Source: Arcticibacter svalbardensis MN12-7 (GTDB lineage Bacteria > Bacteroidota > Bacteroidia > Sphingobacteriales > Sphingobacteriaceae). From it: a stretch of DNA of 64,000 nt. This document shows positions 55,641 to 64,000 of the stretch, piece by piece (within the stretch, counting starts at the first letter, position 1; the number at the start of each line of letters is the position of its first letter). The DNA is taken from NCBI RefSeq assembly GCF_000403135.1, contig NZ_AQPN01000043.1, positions 1 through 64,000 on the forward strand. The letters run 5' to 3'. Below the pieces are notes generated by a model that was not told where the DNA came from, did no database searches, and was given only the letters and a program-made list of their open reading frames with translations. Position numbers and translations under genes: made by a program.

Positions 55641-56789
55641 ATGGTTCGTTTAGGCCTAATTATAACTATTTTGTTACTTTCTCTTCTTGCTTTATTTAAC
55701 GCGCCGACCTATCATCTCTGGCTTGCTGCGGTAGCAATTACTGAATTTCCATTAATCTTCATAGGGATCACCTTTATTTTGATCCTTTCTGTAACCATTA
55801 CAAGAAGATTTAAATCAATAGGCACTTTCCTGGGGATTATTGCTTTGATTATTTTTAGTACTCCAATTGCCCGTGCTTATTTGATTGCTGATAACCTGGA
55901 GATTGAAATGGATGAAGCCTTTAAATCAAGTCCCGTTACTTCCCATAATTATAAATTTAATTTTTGGAAACTTGCCTCTAGGGAAGCTGATCTATCTTCC
56001 TACCAAACACTGAGATATGTAAAAAGTCAGGATGCAGACTTAACTCTGGATTATTATCAATCTGACAGTGCAGGCCGGAGACCATGCATTATTGTCATTC
56101 ATGGGGGATCCTGGAGTAGCGGAAATAGTCAGCAATTGCCTGAATTAAATACGCGCCTTGCCAAACTAGGCTATAATGTTGCATCGGTAAACTATAGAAA
56201 GGCCTCTAAGTTTAAGAGTCCGGCTCCACTGGAAGATGTAAAAAACGCATTATCCTTTCTCAGTAAAAATGCGGACAACCTGCATATTGACACGACCTCA
56301 TTTATATTACTAGGTCGATCTGCTGGTGCACAAATTGCTCTTTTAGAAGCTTACACACTCAAAAATAAAGGCATTAAAGGAGTTATAGATTTTTACGGAC
56401 CTGCTGACATGGTTTGGGGTTACTCCGTACCTGCTAACCCGCGGGTTATGAACTCCCAAAGAGTGATGGAAAATTATCTAGGAGGAACTTATAAACAAGT
56501 GCCAGAAAGCTACAAATCAAGCTCCCCCTTAAATTATGTGAGTAAAAACAGCGTACCCACCTTGATGATTCATGGTAAAAATGATGTATTGGTATCTTAT
56601 CAGCACAGTATTCATCTGCAAAAAAAACTTAATGACCTCGGGATTCCAAATTATTTACTCAGCTTGCCTTGGGGAACCCATGGACTAGACTACACCTTAA
56701 ATGGCCCCAGTGGCCAGCTATCCACGAATGCAATAGAAATATTTCTTAAAAAACTGACTACAGAACAATCTGCTGTAAGACAGCAATAA
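55641..56789 (+). CDS. Membrane-anchored alpha/beta hydrolase
   Basis: The protein (382 residues) has three N-terminal hydrophobic segments (residues 1-85). The hydrolase domain shows the oxyanion motif VIHGGSWSSGN near 150 and the nucleophile elbow GRSAGA near 225. A catalytic acid lies in MIHGKNDVLV, and the His is in WGTHGLDY near 350. The HGG motif and fold fit carboxylesterase/BD-FAE-type enzymes of the hormone-sensitive-lipase clan. The substrate is unknown. The membrane part places the catalytic domain on the periplasmic or cytoplasmic face; orientation is not decided here. Confidence 0.85.
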   Translation: MVRLGLIITILLLSLLALFNAPTYHLWLAAVAITEFPLIFIGITFILILSVTITRRFKSIGTFLGIIALIIFSTPIARAYLIADNLEIEMDEAFKSSPVTSHNYKFNFWKLASREADLSSYQTLRYVKSQDADLTLDYYQSDSAGRRPCIIVIHGGSWSSGNSQQLPELNTRLAKLGYNVASVNYRKASKFKSPAPLEDVKNALSFLSKNADNLHIDTTSFILLGRSAGAQIALLEAYTLKNKGIKGVIDFYGPADMVWGYSVPANPRVMNSQRVMENYLGGTYKQVPESYKSSSPLNYVSKNSVPTLMIHGKNDVLVSYQHSIHLQKKLNDLGIPNYLLSLPWGTHGLDYTLNGPSGQLSTNAIEIFLKKLTTEQSAVRQQ

Positions 56790-56888
56790 TAGAAATACAC
56801 TATTTATGAAATAATTATTTTAATTATTATTCTTTTACCAAAAATTGCTTTTTTTCGCTTATCTTTACAACTTTAATATTTAAATACA

Positions 56889-57080
56889 ATGCAAGAAGGA
56901 ACAGTAAAATTTTTCAACGAAACAAAAGGTTTCGGATTCATTAAACCAAGCTCAGGTGGCAGCGAAATCTTCGTTCACTCTTCAGGTCTTATCGATAGCA
57001 TTCGTGAGAATGATACTGTAAGCTACGAAGTAGAACAAGGTAAAAAAGGTTTAAATGCGGTTAATGTAAAAGTAATCTAA
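56889..57080 (+). CDS. CspA-family cold-shock protein
   Basis: The protein (63 residues) is a single cold-shock domain. RNP1 is KGFGFIKP and RNP2 is EIFVHSSG, with VEQGKKGLNAVNVKVI at the end. It binds single-stranded nucleic acid and melts RNA structure. The spacer upstream has a TATCTTTA -7-like element near 56860 and an AT-rich leader. Length is slightly shorter than E. coli CspA (70). The gene is complete and closed by a strong terminator. Confidence 0.95.
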   Translation: MQEGTVKFFNETKGFGFIKPSSGGSEIFVHSSGLIDSIRENDTVSYEVEQGKKGLNAVNVKVI

Positions 57081-57109
57081 AGATTAAATTAACATCATAT
57101 ATCGTATAA

Positions 57110-57137
57110 GCATCCGGCTCCTCCGGATGCTTTTTTT
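57110..57137 (+). terminator. Rho-independent terminator of the csp gene
   Basis: GCATCCGG / CCGGATGC with a 5-nt loop is followed by seven T residues, 30 nt after the stop codon. Confidence 0.92.
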
Positions 57138-57155
57138 GTTTAAAGACAATTATTT

Positions 57156-59753
57156 TTACTTCGTTGTCACCTTAAACATCGTTGCTATTCCAATTCGGTA
57201 ACCAAATTCTTTATAATGACTATCCAAAAATGAGGTAGCTATTTCAACCCTGAAAATTCTAAATATATTATCAAGCGAATAACCCAGCTCGTAATAGTTT
57301 GCAGATCGCTCTGTTTTTAAATAATTACCAAACAAATTTTCTTTTAGCCCTGCTAGCCTTACCTCAGGAATCCGTGTAAATAATAATTTCCTGATTTGAT
57401 AGTATACATTTGCCGTAATATAGGATCCATTTGTACTGTAATAATAGTAATCCAACAACCGGAAAGTACCTGCAGGTTTTGCACTTGCCAGAAAGACCCT
57501 GTTCGCGTCGAAATGTTTGTAATCCATAAAATACATCTGCTTGCTGTTCAGAAAAGTTCCTCCTCGCACTTCAAAGTTCAATCTTGATCCTAGTCCTGCT
57601 TCAAACCCATGATTAACACCCAGCTCCACCTGATCAAAGTCTACATCACTTCCTAATAATCCCGAGATACCCTTTTTGTAATTCAGCAAAAGCTCAGGAG
57701 ACCTTTCATATAATGGAATTTTCTTCCCGTTGTAAGTCCGGTAACTTTGAATAGGCCGGTATTTCAATTGTATATCTGCTATAAATGCATTATGAGTGGC
57801 AAAATCAGTATTTGGATCTTCTATGTTTACAGGACTATTAAGCGTATAATCCCTGGAATCTGGTTTAAAAAAGCTATAATCCGACTGATTAGTTAAAGCT
57901 GACCTTTTTGCCCATTCCGCATTTACTGACATCGAGAAAAAGGCAGAAGGCTTATAGCTATAACCCGCTTTAAGAAAAGTCTTCTCATACAATTTCATAT
58001 AATTCCGTCTGGCAAATAAGGAAGTTATTGAATTAACTAAAGGATGGATAGGTTCCTCATCATTAAATTGACTCACAAATTGCCCTCCGGATAGAAAAAA
58101 AGCAGTAATAGCACCCACATTTTCTTTCTGGTAGTTCAAAGTAGCTTTTGAGTATAGCGTGTGACTGGAAAACCCGTAGCGCAAGACAGGAGCAAAAGAC
58201 AGGGATCTCTTCAGACTATCAAAATCATATTTGAGCTCTCCGCTTAGGTTCACATTAAAGCCCTCTACAGTATTAAAATAGAATTGTGTTATAGTTGGGT
58301 CTATTTTCATTGAAGTAGGCTTGGATACTTTATAATACCCTCCTGTTACGAGATTAAGGGGGCTAAATTGCTTATGCTTTTTTACCCCAGTTGAATCTTT
58401 TAATGATTTTTTCATGGAGTCCACTATTACAAGCGAATCATCCCGATGGTATCCCTGCACCTCTTTAATAGTTAAGGGAACAGAACGCTCATTCGTCCAA
58501 TAAACCGAATCTCTCTTCCTTGCCAATGAATCAGTAGTTATTGCTCGTTCTTTAATAATTTCCGGATTACGCTGTTGTTTTAGTGATTCCTTTTCAGCCT
58601 GATCAATCATTTTCCTAAACTGCTTTCTATTGAGCTTAGCGTTATTGCTTACAGGTAACTCAACTGCAGATGAGGATACCGGTTTACTATCCTCCATAAG
58701 CTCTGCTTTTGCAATTAATTCCTTATTTAAGGTAACCTTAAACTGGCTGCATACCGCTATGTACTTATAGTGACCAGCAAAACCCAATACATTTCCAGAG
58801 AAATCATATTGATGATTAACAGGCAACCATACCAAAGGGGCAACTTCTGCGAAATTCTGTCTAACCAATATGGGAAAACCTAGAACACTGGTCCTCAAAT
58901 TAACGCTATGAATAGCCCATTCATCTTCAATAATAAAAATGCTGCCTTCGAATACATTGTCTCCTTTTGAACGTGGGATAACCAGAATTTTATTAATAAT
59001 ATGATTACCCTCCGTAAAACTTCCCTCATACTTAAACCTGTAATAATTAAAAGCAGAACGAGATAACGGAGAAATAATATTGGCCACTTTATCCTTATAA
59101 AAAGTCGCTGCAATGAACATTGATGGAGAACCGACACCCGAATCTTCTCCCGTACTACGTATGGCAATTACTTTTTCAGTAACCTTATCCGGCTGACTAA
59201 AGTTAATCAGACTGACAGATTCGGAAGTATACGCTTCATTTAATTTAACCCCTTCCTTCTTTAGTTTTCCCTTAACAAAAAAGGGAGCTTTCAGCAGTTC
59301 ACCAGTTCCTTTAACATATACCTTCATCTGATAATCAGTATATTGTAAACGATGAAATTTACTTCTAGCAATCGCATTCCGGATAATGGTATTGGCATAA
59401 TCACCTTTTTCACCCTTACCGATACGTACTTCCTGCAACAAATAACCTTGTACTTTTAAACTGAAATCCTGCTTTACCCATTCATCATTTACAGTCACAT
59501 CTTTTTCCTGAGAAACATAGCCAATGTTTTGAATCCGTAAAGCATAAGTTCCCGAAGTTAGCTTGATCTCGTATTCACCAATTGAATTTGCAGAAGTACC
59601 TGATTTACTTCCTACTAAAAAGATAGAAGCATAAGGCAATGGCTCGCCATTTGCACCTCTCACCACCCCCTTTATTCCCTGGGCATATACAGAAGAAAAA
59701 ACACACAATAAGGCAAATGCAGCTGTTATAAGTTTAGGGTAAAAGATGTTCAT
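57156..59753 (-). CDS. DUF5686 and carboxypeptidase-regulatory-like outer-membrane protein
   Basis: The protein (865 residues) has a signal peptide (VFSSVYAQ) and a CarboxypepD_reg-like domain at about 25-105 (GVVRGANGEPLPYASIFLVG). A long DUF5686 region follows with many amphipathic beta strands in its C-terminal half, likely an outer-membrane barrel (YSKATLNYQKENVGA, RIGIATMFKV). Lys-rich hydrophilic sequence lies near 370-450. The family is widespread in Bacteroidota and of unknown function; the layout resembles SusC-like relatives without a plug domain. TATATTTA lies just upstream of the start. Confidence 0.85.
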   Translation of the reverse strand: MNIFYPKLITAAFALLCVFSSVYAQGIKGVVRGANGEPLPYASIFLVGSKSGTSANSIGEYEIKLTSGTYALRIQNIGYVSQEKDVTVNDEWVKQDFSLKVQGYLLQEVRIGKGEKGDYANTIIRNAIARSKFHRLQYTDYQMKVYVKGTGELLKAPFFVKGKLKKEGVKLNEAYTSESVSLINFSQPDKVTEKVIAIRSTGEDSGVGSPSMFIAATFYKDKVANIISPLSRSAFNYYRFKYEGSFTEGNHIINKILVIPRSKGDNVFEGSIFIIEDEWAIHSVNLRTSVLGFPILVRQNFAEVAPLVWLPVNHQYDFSGNVLGFAGHYKYIAVCSQFKVTLNKELIAKAELMEDSKPVSSSAVELPVSNNAKLNRKQFRKMIDQAEKESLKQQRNPEIIKERAITTDSLARKRDSVYWTNERSVPLTIKEVQGYHRDDSLVIVDSMKKSLKDSTGVKKHKQFSPLNLVTGGYYKVSKPTSMKIDPTITQFYFNTVEGFNVNLSGELKYDFDSLKRSLSFAPVLRYGFSSHTLYSKATLNYQKENVGAITAFFLSGGQFVSQFNDEEPIHPLVNSITSLFARRNYMKLYEKTFLKAGYSYKPSAFFSMSVNAEWAKRSALTNQSDYSFFKPDSRDYTLNSPVNIEDPNTDFATHNAFIADIQLKYRPIQSYRTYNGKKIPLYERSPELLLNYKKGISGLLGSDVDFDQVELGVNHGFEAGLGSRLNFEVRGGTFLNSKQMYFMDYKHFDANRVFLASAKPAGTFRLLDYYYYSTNGSYITANVYYQIRKLLFTRIPEVRLAGLKENLFGNYLKTERSANYYELGYSLDNIFRIFRVEIATSFLDSHYKEFGYRIGIATMFKVTTK

Positions 59754-60064
59754 AGTTTAAATATAGTTATAGCTAGTAATAAACAAATAGACTTTCTAGT
59801 TAAACACAAAAATATTGGATGTTCGGACGATTAATTAGGCACATTCTTTAACTGATGTGAGGATTTCAGTAAAAAAGATCTGCAATTTTAAATAGGAAAA
59901 GAATTACTTTTTCAATACTATGGCGACTTACCTGCAAATCGTGTTATTAATTAATGCTTAAAAAAACTTTTCTTAATCTGGGTTAAGTGTATTTTTCAAC
60001 AGGGCCCTTACTTTTGTTCAACGATAATTACTAAAAAACATTAAACATAAATAATAATAAAATC
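59754..60064. other. Divergent spacer with probable yceI promoter
   Basis: The 311-nt spacer between the DUF5686 gene and yceI has no gene I can support. TACTTTTG at 60009-60016 matches the -7 element for yceI, about 50 nt before its ATG; no -33 TTTG stands at the expected distance. Confidence 0.5.
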
Positions 60065-60595
60065 ATGGCAACTAATTGGAAAATTGATCCTACGCACAGT
60101 GAAATTCAGTTTAAAGTGAAACATTTGATGATCACTACAGTCACTGGTAACTTTAACGAATTTGAGGGGTCAGCCACTACTGAATCAGACGATTTCGGTA
60201 CCGGTTCTCAAAGTGAATTTACAGCAACTATTAGTTCAATCAGCACCAATAACGAACAACGCGATGAACACTTAAAGTCTGCAGACTTTTTTGATGCTGC
60301 TCAATACCCAACCTTATCCTTTAAAAGCACTAAAACTGAAGGTTCAGGAGATGATATCAAAATATATGGTGACCTGACTATTAAAGGAGTAACAAAACCA
60401 GTTGTTCTGAATGCCGAGTTCGGTGGCATAGTAGTTGATCCTTACGGACAAACAAAAGCAGGTTTTACAGTATCAGGTAAAATCAGCAGAAAAGAGTTTG
60501 GCCTTACCTGGAGTGCTGTTACTGAAGCAGGATCAGTTGTTGTAAGTGACGACATTAGATTATTAGCTGAAGTACAATTTGTTAAGCAGGGATAA
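60065..60595 (+). CDS. YceI-family lipocalin-like protein
   Basis: The protein (176 residues) has no signal peptide and is a complete YceI domain: WKIDPTHSEIQFKVKHL, TVTGNFNEFEGSATT, DYFDAA-type SADFFDAAQYPTLSFKST, then GDLTIKGVTKPVVLNAEFGG. YceI barrels bind polyisoprenoid-type lipids. Cytoplasmic variants without a leader are common in Bacteroidota. The stop codon lies at the start of a tandem repeat. Confidence 0.95.
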   Translation: MATNWKIDPTHSEIQFKVKHLMITTVTGNFNEFEGSATTESDDFGTGSQSEFTATISSISTNNEQRDEHLKSADFFDAAQYPTLSFKSTKTEGSGDDIKIYGDLTIKGVTKPVVLNAEFGGIVVDPYGQTKAGFTVSGKISRKEFGLTWSAVTEAGSVVVSDDIRLLAEVQFVKQG

Positions 60596-60721
60596 TTCAA
60601 TGATTGAAAAACAATTGCACATGCATAGTTCAATCATTAAAAAACAATAATTCGAGCATTAGTTAATAATTGAATATTTATAGTATAAGCATAGTTCAAT
60701 CATTAAAAAACAATAGTAAAT
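60590..60721. repeat. 33-bp tandem repeat (4 degenerate copies) after yceI
   Basis: Four 33-nt units run in register: 60590-60622, 60623-60655, 60656-60688 and 60689-60721. Copies 2 and 4 share an identical 27-bp stretch (60623-60649 and 60689-60715, core TTCAATCATTAAAAAACAAT). Copies 1 and 3 are degenerate; copy 1 overlaps the yceI stop codon. The array ends just before a terminator, so it is transcribed as the 3' untranslated part of yceI mRNA. Confidence 0.85.
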
Positions 60722-60723
60722 GT

Positions 60724-60758
60724 AAAAAGGGAAGGCTCCAATAAGGCTTTCCCTTTTT
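60724..60758. terminator. Terminator shared by yceI and the HAD operon
   Basis: AAAAAGGGAAGGCT and its near complement ending CCCTTTTT form a stem with flanking A and T tracts. It lies between convergent yceI (+) and the HAD-IIA gene (-). Confidence 0.8.
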
Positions 60759-60818
60759 ATGTATATAATCAGCTTTCCCCATGCTCCTTTCTGTCAATGC
60801 TCATCTCAATTACAATTC

Positions 60819-61670
60819 CTACCCTACCACAGCCGACTCGCAAATATACGTAGGTATTATACCCGTAGAGGCAATCAATGCATCCCGATCTGCAGATAAC
60901 GTATTACCTGACAAGACCAATACCGTATCCAGGCCAAACTTATTCCCCCCAAGGATATCCGTAAAAAGGGTATCCCCTACCATGAGAATATCATTCTTAG
61001 TAGCCATAGATGTTTTCCTTACCAGATCATAAGCAAACATAAACAACTGCGAATCCGGTTTACCAAAATTGATAAATTCTCTGCCAAGTATATTCTCAAT
61101 CATAGATGCAACCCCTCCAATAGCTATAGAAACCTCATTTTTATTTACCGGATAGGCATAATCTGCATTTGCCACAATGACAGGTATAGTCCTGTTTCTT
61201 AATAAATTAACGGTTTTATTTAAATCCCTGCACCAGTCAAAACCCTCATCATCCAAAAACACCAATACATTAACCAAATCAATATTACTCTCATCAATCA
61301 AACTCACCGGTAATGTTTTAAGTCTTGAGCTCTCAATATAATGGGCCGAATTGCTCGTTCCCAGATAAGCCACAATGCCATCGTGCACCTTTAAATCAAG
61401 GTATTCTCTGGCCAGCATGCCTGATGAAATAATCCGGTGGTGCGAAATAGAAGGGAGCCCCATCTGATGGTATATTGAAGCTAACTGCCTCGGACTTCTT
61501 GAAGCATCATTTGTCAGGATATAATACTCCTTCTGTTTAGCCTCTAGTAGAGCAAACGTCTTTTCAATACCAGGGAACAGTCCATTATAATTTCTCAACA
61601 CGCCATATGCGTCGAAGAATATTACTTTATACTTTTCTATAATGGATTCAAAGTTGCTTAAATAAGTCAT
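60819..61670 (-). CDS. HAD-IIA family hydrolase with altered motif I
   Basis: This 283-residue HAD superfamily protein of the NagD-like IIA group is the last gene of a three-gene operon, starting 13 nt after the kinase gene. Motif I reads FFDAYGVL near residue 19. The usual second Asp of DxD is Tyr, as in haloacid dehalogenases rather than most phosphatases. Motif II is ILTNDASRS near 53, the motif III Lys is in NFGKPD, and motif IV is MVGDTLFTDILGG near 236. The general acid/base Asp is therefore missing, so phosphatase activity is uncertain. The fold assignment is firm; the reaction is not. Confidence 0.85.
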   Translation of the reverse strand: MTYLSNFESIIEKYKVIFFDAYGVLRNYNGLFPGIEKTFALLEAKQKEYYILTNDASRSPRQLASIYHQMGLPSISHHRIISSGMLAREYLDLKVHDGIVAYLGTSNSAHYIESSRLKTLPVSLIDESNIDLVNVLVFLDDEGFDWCRDLNKTVNLLRNRTIPVIVANADYAYPVNKNEVSIAIGGVASMIENILGREFINFGKPDSQLFMFAYDLVRKTSMATKNDILMVGDTLFTDILGGNKFGLDTVLVLSGNTLSADRDALIASTGIIPTYICESAVVG

Positions 61671-61683
61671 GCTTCAATTTTAT

Positions 61684-62724
61684 TTAATTAATATGCAATG
61701 CTTCAATTATCTTTTCCGGATCAAAATCCCGATCTATCGAAGGCAAATAGATCTCAAAGGCTTCAGCCTGCAACTTCGAAGCATATTGCTCACTAAAGAA
61801 ATGCGTTCCATCCTTAATCACGTAGTTCAATATAAAAAACCGATACACCTCTCTGATAAACCTAACCTCCATAACCGTCAGCGGATTGATCTTATGATAC
61901 TCTTCCAGAAAAATGATGAACCGATCTTCATTAAGCGGACCGATAAGATAACTAAATACCGTTTTATCTCCCGCATCGGATACTACACGGCTTAGGAAAT
62001 AAAAATCCATCACCCTGCTGCTCATCCGAAACCAATCATAATCCCAGCGCGAGTAAAGCTTTAGCGCTGGAGTAACAGAAAAATTCCCAATATTCCAGTC
62101 TATAAACACAGGAATACTTTCGAAAGCAAACGCATTAAATAATAGCCTGTTCTTCAAAAAGCTCTCACAATGATACCGCAGTACCTCTATTTGTTCGGCA
62201 CTAAACTGCTTTTTAAGCTTTGCAGTATCCAATTGTTTAATCAGCGTATTGATATCGGTGCTTAAGTTCTTTGAGGACTTAGGAAGCACCTTACTTACCC
62301 TGGAACATGCCCGGTGAAAGCGACCAATCTGTTGTCCAAGTTTTCGAATCTGCTGCTCTTCTAAACGTTTAGGCAAGCGATTTTGTACCCTTGCCGGGTT
62401 GTAAAACACCACCCAGGTATCCACCTTTCCTGTTTTATGATGATACGTGTACACCCGGTTATTCTTCAATAAAGACTTAGCTAATAAGTTTTCAAAAGGA
62501 TACAACAGGTTATTTGCCAATGCATGTATGATCCGATGGTCCTCCTTAAAATGCTCATACTTACCAAAAAAAGACAGTTTGGCTATCACAATATCTTCAT
62601 CCTCAAAAATAATCCGGAACACATGATTGGTAGAAACCATGGCACTTATGTCCTGGATCTTTACAATAGTTTTCGATGGATCATAATCTTTCCATGCCTT
62701 TTTAATAATTCTGGAATAGTCCAT
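61684..62724 (-). CDS. APH-fold small-molecule phosphotransferase
   Basis: The 346-residue protein is of the aminoglycoside/choline kinase fold. The catalytic loop is VFIDWNIGNFSV near residue 208, in a D-x4-N layout with Asp replacing the usual HGD start. The metal-binding segment is SRWDYDWFRMSSRVMDFYFL near 227. An N-terminal ATP-binding lobe is suggested by VIAKLSFFGKYE near 46. It would phosphorylate a small alcohol or amine. It sits between a glutamine-synthetase-like gene (17 nt) and a HAD gene (13 nt), so the three should share a pathway. The real substrate is not deducible. Confidence 0.8.
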   Translation of the reverse strand: MDYSRIIKKAWKDYDPSKTIVKIQDISAMVSTNHVFRIIFEDEDIVIAKLSFFGKYEHFKEDHRIIHALANNLLYPFENLLAKSLLKNNRVYTYHHKTGKVDTWVVFYNPARVQNRLPKRLEEQQIRKLGQQIGRFHRACSRVSKVLPKSSKNLSTDINTLIKQLDTAKLKKQFSAEQIEVLRYHCESFLKNRLLFNAFAFESIPVFIDWNIGNFSVTPALKLYSRWDYDWFRMSSRVMDFYFLSRVVSDAGDKTVFSYLIGPLNEDRFIIFLEEYHKINPLTVMEVRFIREVYRFFILNYVIKDGTHFFSEQYASKLQAEAFEIYLPSIDRDFDPEKIIEALHIN

Positions 62725-62741
62725 GAATACGCTCTATCTAT

Positions 62742-64000
62742 TTATATACTTTCAAAATACCTTCTCAACTCCCAGTCACTTACATACTTACTATGTTCAT
62801 TACACTCCCAGAAGCGGGTTTTGCTAAAATGATTAATAAAATCAACACCAAATAGTTCTGCAGGCAATGGCGACTTGTACATGATCGTCGTTGCCTCAAG
62901 CAAACTAGATGGAAGCCGTTCTGCATTCATTTGCGCATAAGCATTTCCTTTAACCGAAGGAATATGAAGTGGTATTTTATTCGCAATTCCATACAGACCT
63001 GATGCCAAAGAAGCAGCCATGGCAAGGTAAGGATTAGTATCCGAACCAGGAATCCTCATTTCCAAACGAGTTAACGCATGATTCTGATTGATCACCCGTA
63101 ACGCTGTTGTGCGGTTTTCAACCCCCCAGCTTACCGTTGTCGGCGCCCATGCCCCTTCCACCAACCGTTTATAACTATTGATCGATGGCGCGTAAAAGGG
63201 CATAATATAAGGCATGCAATAAAGCTGTCCAGCCAGATAATGCTTAAATGTGTCACTCATTTTGTCCACATCCTGCTCATCATAGAACAAATTTTGCTTT
63301 TTGTCCCGATCCCATAAACTTTGATGAATATGGCCGCTGCAACCAGGAAGCGTTTCATTCCACTTGGCCATAAAAGAAGCTAGCAGACCGTGGTTGCTTG
63401 CAATCTCTTTTACCGACGACTTTAATAATAGCGCCTGATCCGCTGCCTCCAGCACTTCATTATGTATTATGGCAGCTTCATACACTCCCGGACCAGTTTC
63501 TGTATGCAATCCTTCGATAGGCACTTTAAACTTAGACAGCTGATTTGCCAGGTCATTATAAAACTCAAATTGCTGAGACGGCCGCAGAATGGAATAGCCC
63601 AACATTCCCGGACTCATTGTCTGCAGATTCCTGAAGTTTTTATCCACTATTGATTGTGCGTTCTCCTTAAAGTTGAACCACTCAAACTCCTGTGCAAACT
63701 CAGCATGAAAGCCCATTTCAGTACACTGCCTTCTGATTTTTTTCAATAGACTTCGAGGACATGCATAGAGCCCTTCTTCTTCCCCTTTACTAAAATCAGC
63801 GATAAAAAAAGGAATGTCATGCTGCCAGGGAATCGTACGGAAGGTAGAAAGATCTATAAAACAAGGTTTATCCGGATAACCGCTATGCCAGCCTGTTACC
63901 TCCAGATTAGTATTTAAAACATCTGCACTATCCCAACCGAATACAACATCACAAAAGCCATATCCAGTATCAAGACCCGCTATAAATTTATCTTTATGGA
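62742..64000 (-). CDS. Glutamine synthetase-family ligase, 5' end beyond the window
   Basis: The frame is open from the window edge (64000) to the stop at 62742, so only the last 419 codons are visible and the start lies outside. An internal TTG at 63746 is not a credible start, because conserved sequence continues upstream: AGLDTGYGFCDVVFGWDSAD and PGVYEAAI. The catalytic region has GCSGHIHQSLWD, YAPSINSYKRL, GVENRTTALRV and MRIPGSDTNPYLA. The GYGFCDVVFGWD type belongs to the FluG/PuuA-like branch, whose members often join glutamate to amines, rather than to the housekeeping enzyme. It heads the operon with the kinase and HAD genes. Confidence 0.88.
   Translation of the reverse strand, partial: HKDKFIAGLDTGYGFCDVVFGWDSADVLNTNLEVTGWHSGYPDKPCFIDLSTFRTIPWQHDIPFFIADFSKGEEEGLYACPRSLLKKIRRQCTEMGFHAEFAQEFEWFNFKENAQSIVDKNFRNLQTMSPGMLGYSILRPSQQFEFYNDLANQLSKFKVPIEGLHTETGPGVYEAAIIHNEVLEAADQALLLKSSVKEIASNHGLLASFMAKWNETLPGCSGHIHQSLWDRDKKQNLFYDEQDVDKMSDTFKHYLAGQLYCMPYIMPFYAPSINSYKRLVEGAWAPTTVSWGVENRTTALRVINQNHALTRLEMRIPGSDTNPYLAMAASLASGLYGIANKIPLHIPSVKGNAYAQMNAERLPSSLLEATTIMYKSPLPAELFGVDFINHFSKTRFWECNEHSKYVSDWELRRYFESI

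Noticed and set aside
62742-63746. Complete glutamine synthetase starting at 63746
   Set aside because: Conserved sequence continues in frame to the window edge, so the real start lies outside.

Overview
The window is a stretch of chromosome from a Bacteroidota bacterium, most likely a Pedobacter-like member of the Sphingobacteriaceae. The evidence is a type IX secretion C-terminal signal (2.2-2.7 kb), a transketolase encoded as two adjacent genes, a very long IspG, topoisomerase IV subunits of the Bacteroidota type, DUF5686 and MG2/plug outer-membrane proteins, AT-rich spacers, and repeated matches to the Bacteroidota promoter -7 element TAnnTTTG. No rRNA, tRNA, CRISPR array, insertion sequence or prophage was recognised. 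The assignment rests on reading the sequence and proteins, not on a database search.

Layout. 0-7.5 kb: Kup potassium transporter (-), a T9SS cargo protein, then FAH-family hydrolase, M23 peptidase, thiol peroxidase and split transketolase (+). 7.6-13.1 kb (-): ispG, a decayed GH92 mannosidase pseudogene, and a three-gene PspC / LiaF-like / GYF-RDD envelope operon. 13.3-17.7 kb (+): MlaE-MlaF lipid transport pair, a methyltransferase, a lipoprotein and msrA. 17.7-23.1 kb (-): parC and clpC. 23.3-37.5 kb: ettA, a MOSC protein, a phosphoesterase, a TPR histidine kinase, mnmA, topA, rnr and a polyprenyl synthetase, with an inverted array of 11-bp repeats at 34.06-34.19 kb. 37.5-44.8 kb: rplU-rpmA, a Thr-rich exported peptide, ppnP, a deacetylase-like protein, a MutS2-like Smr protein with an unrecognised partner, an NTF2-like protein and parE. 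45-50 kb: small ORFs, ruvB, prfC, small exported proteins and an amidase. 50-60 kb: lipoproteins, a DACNV-type nucleotide-sensor-like protein, two large surface proteins, an alpha/beta hydrolase and a cold-shock protein. 60-64 kb: YceI followed by a 33-bp tandem repeat, then a minus-strand operon of glutamine synthetase-like ligase, APH-fold kinase and HAD-IIA protein that runs off the right edge.

Most of the window is housekeeping: DNA topology (parC, parE, topA), recombination (ruvB), translation and RNA (rplU, rpmA, prfC, ettA, mnmA, rnr), proteostasis (clpC) and cell envelope. The items most worth a second look are the 11-bp inverted repeat array, the 33-bp repeat after yceI, the ligase/kinase/HAD operon with an altered HAD motif I, the DACNV protein that keeps diadenylate-cyclase-like motifs, and the GH92 pseudogene. 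I did not find a complete system that is clearly new; the operon at the right edge is the best candidate, but it is cut by the window end.
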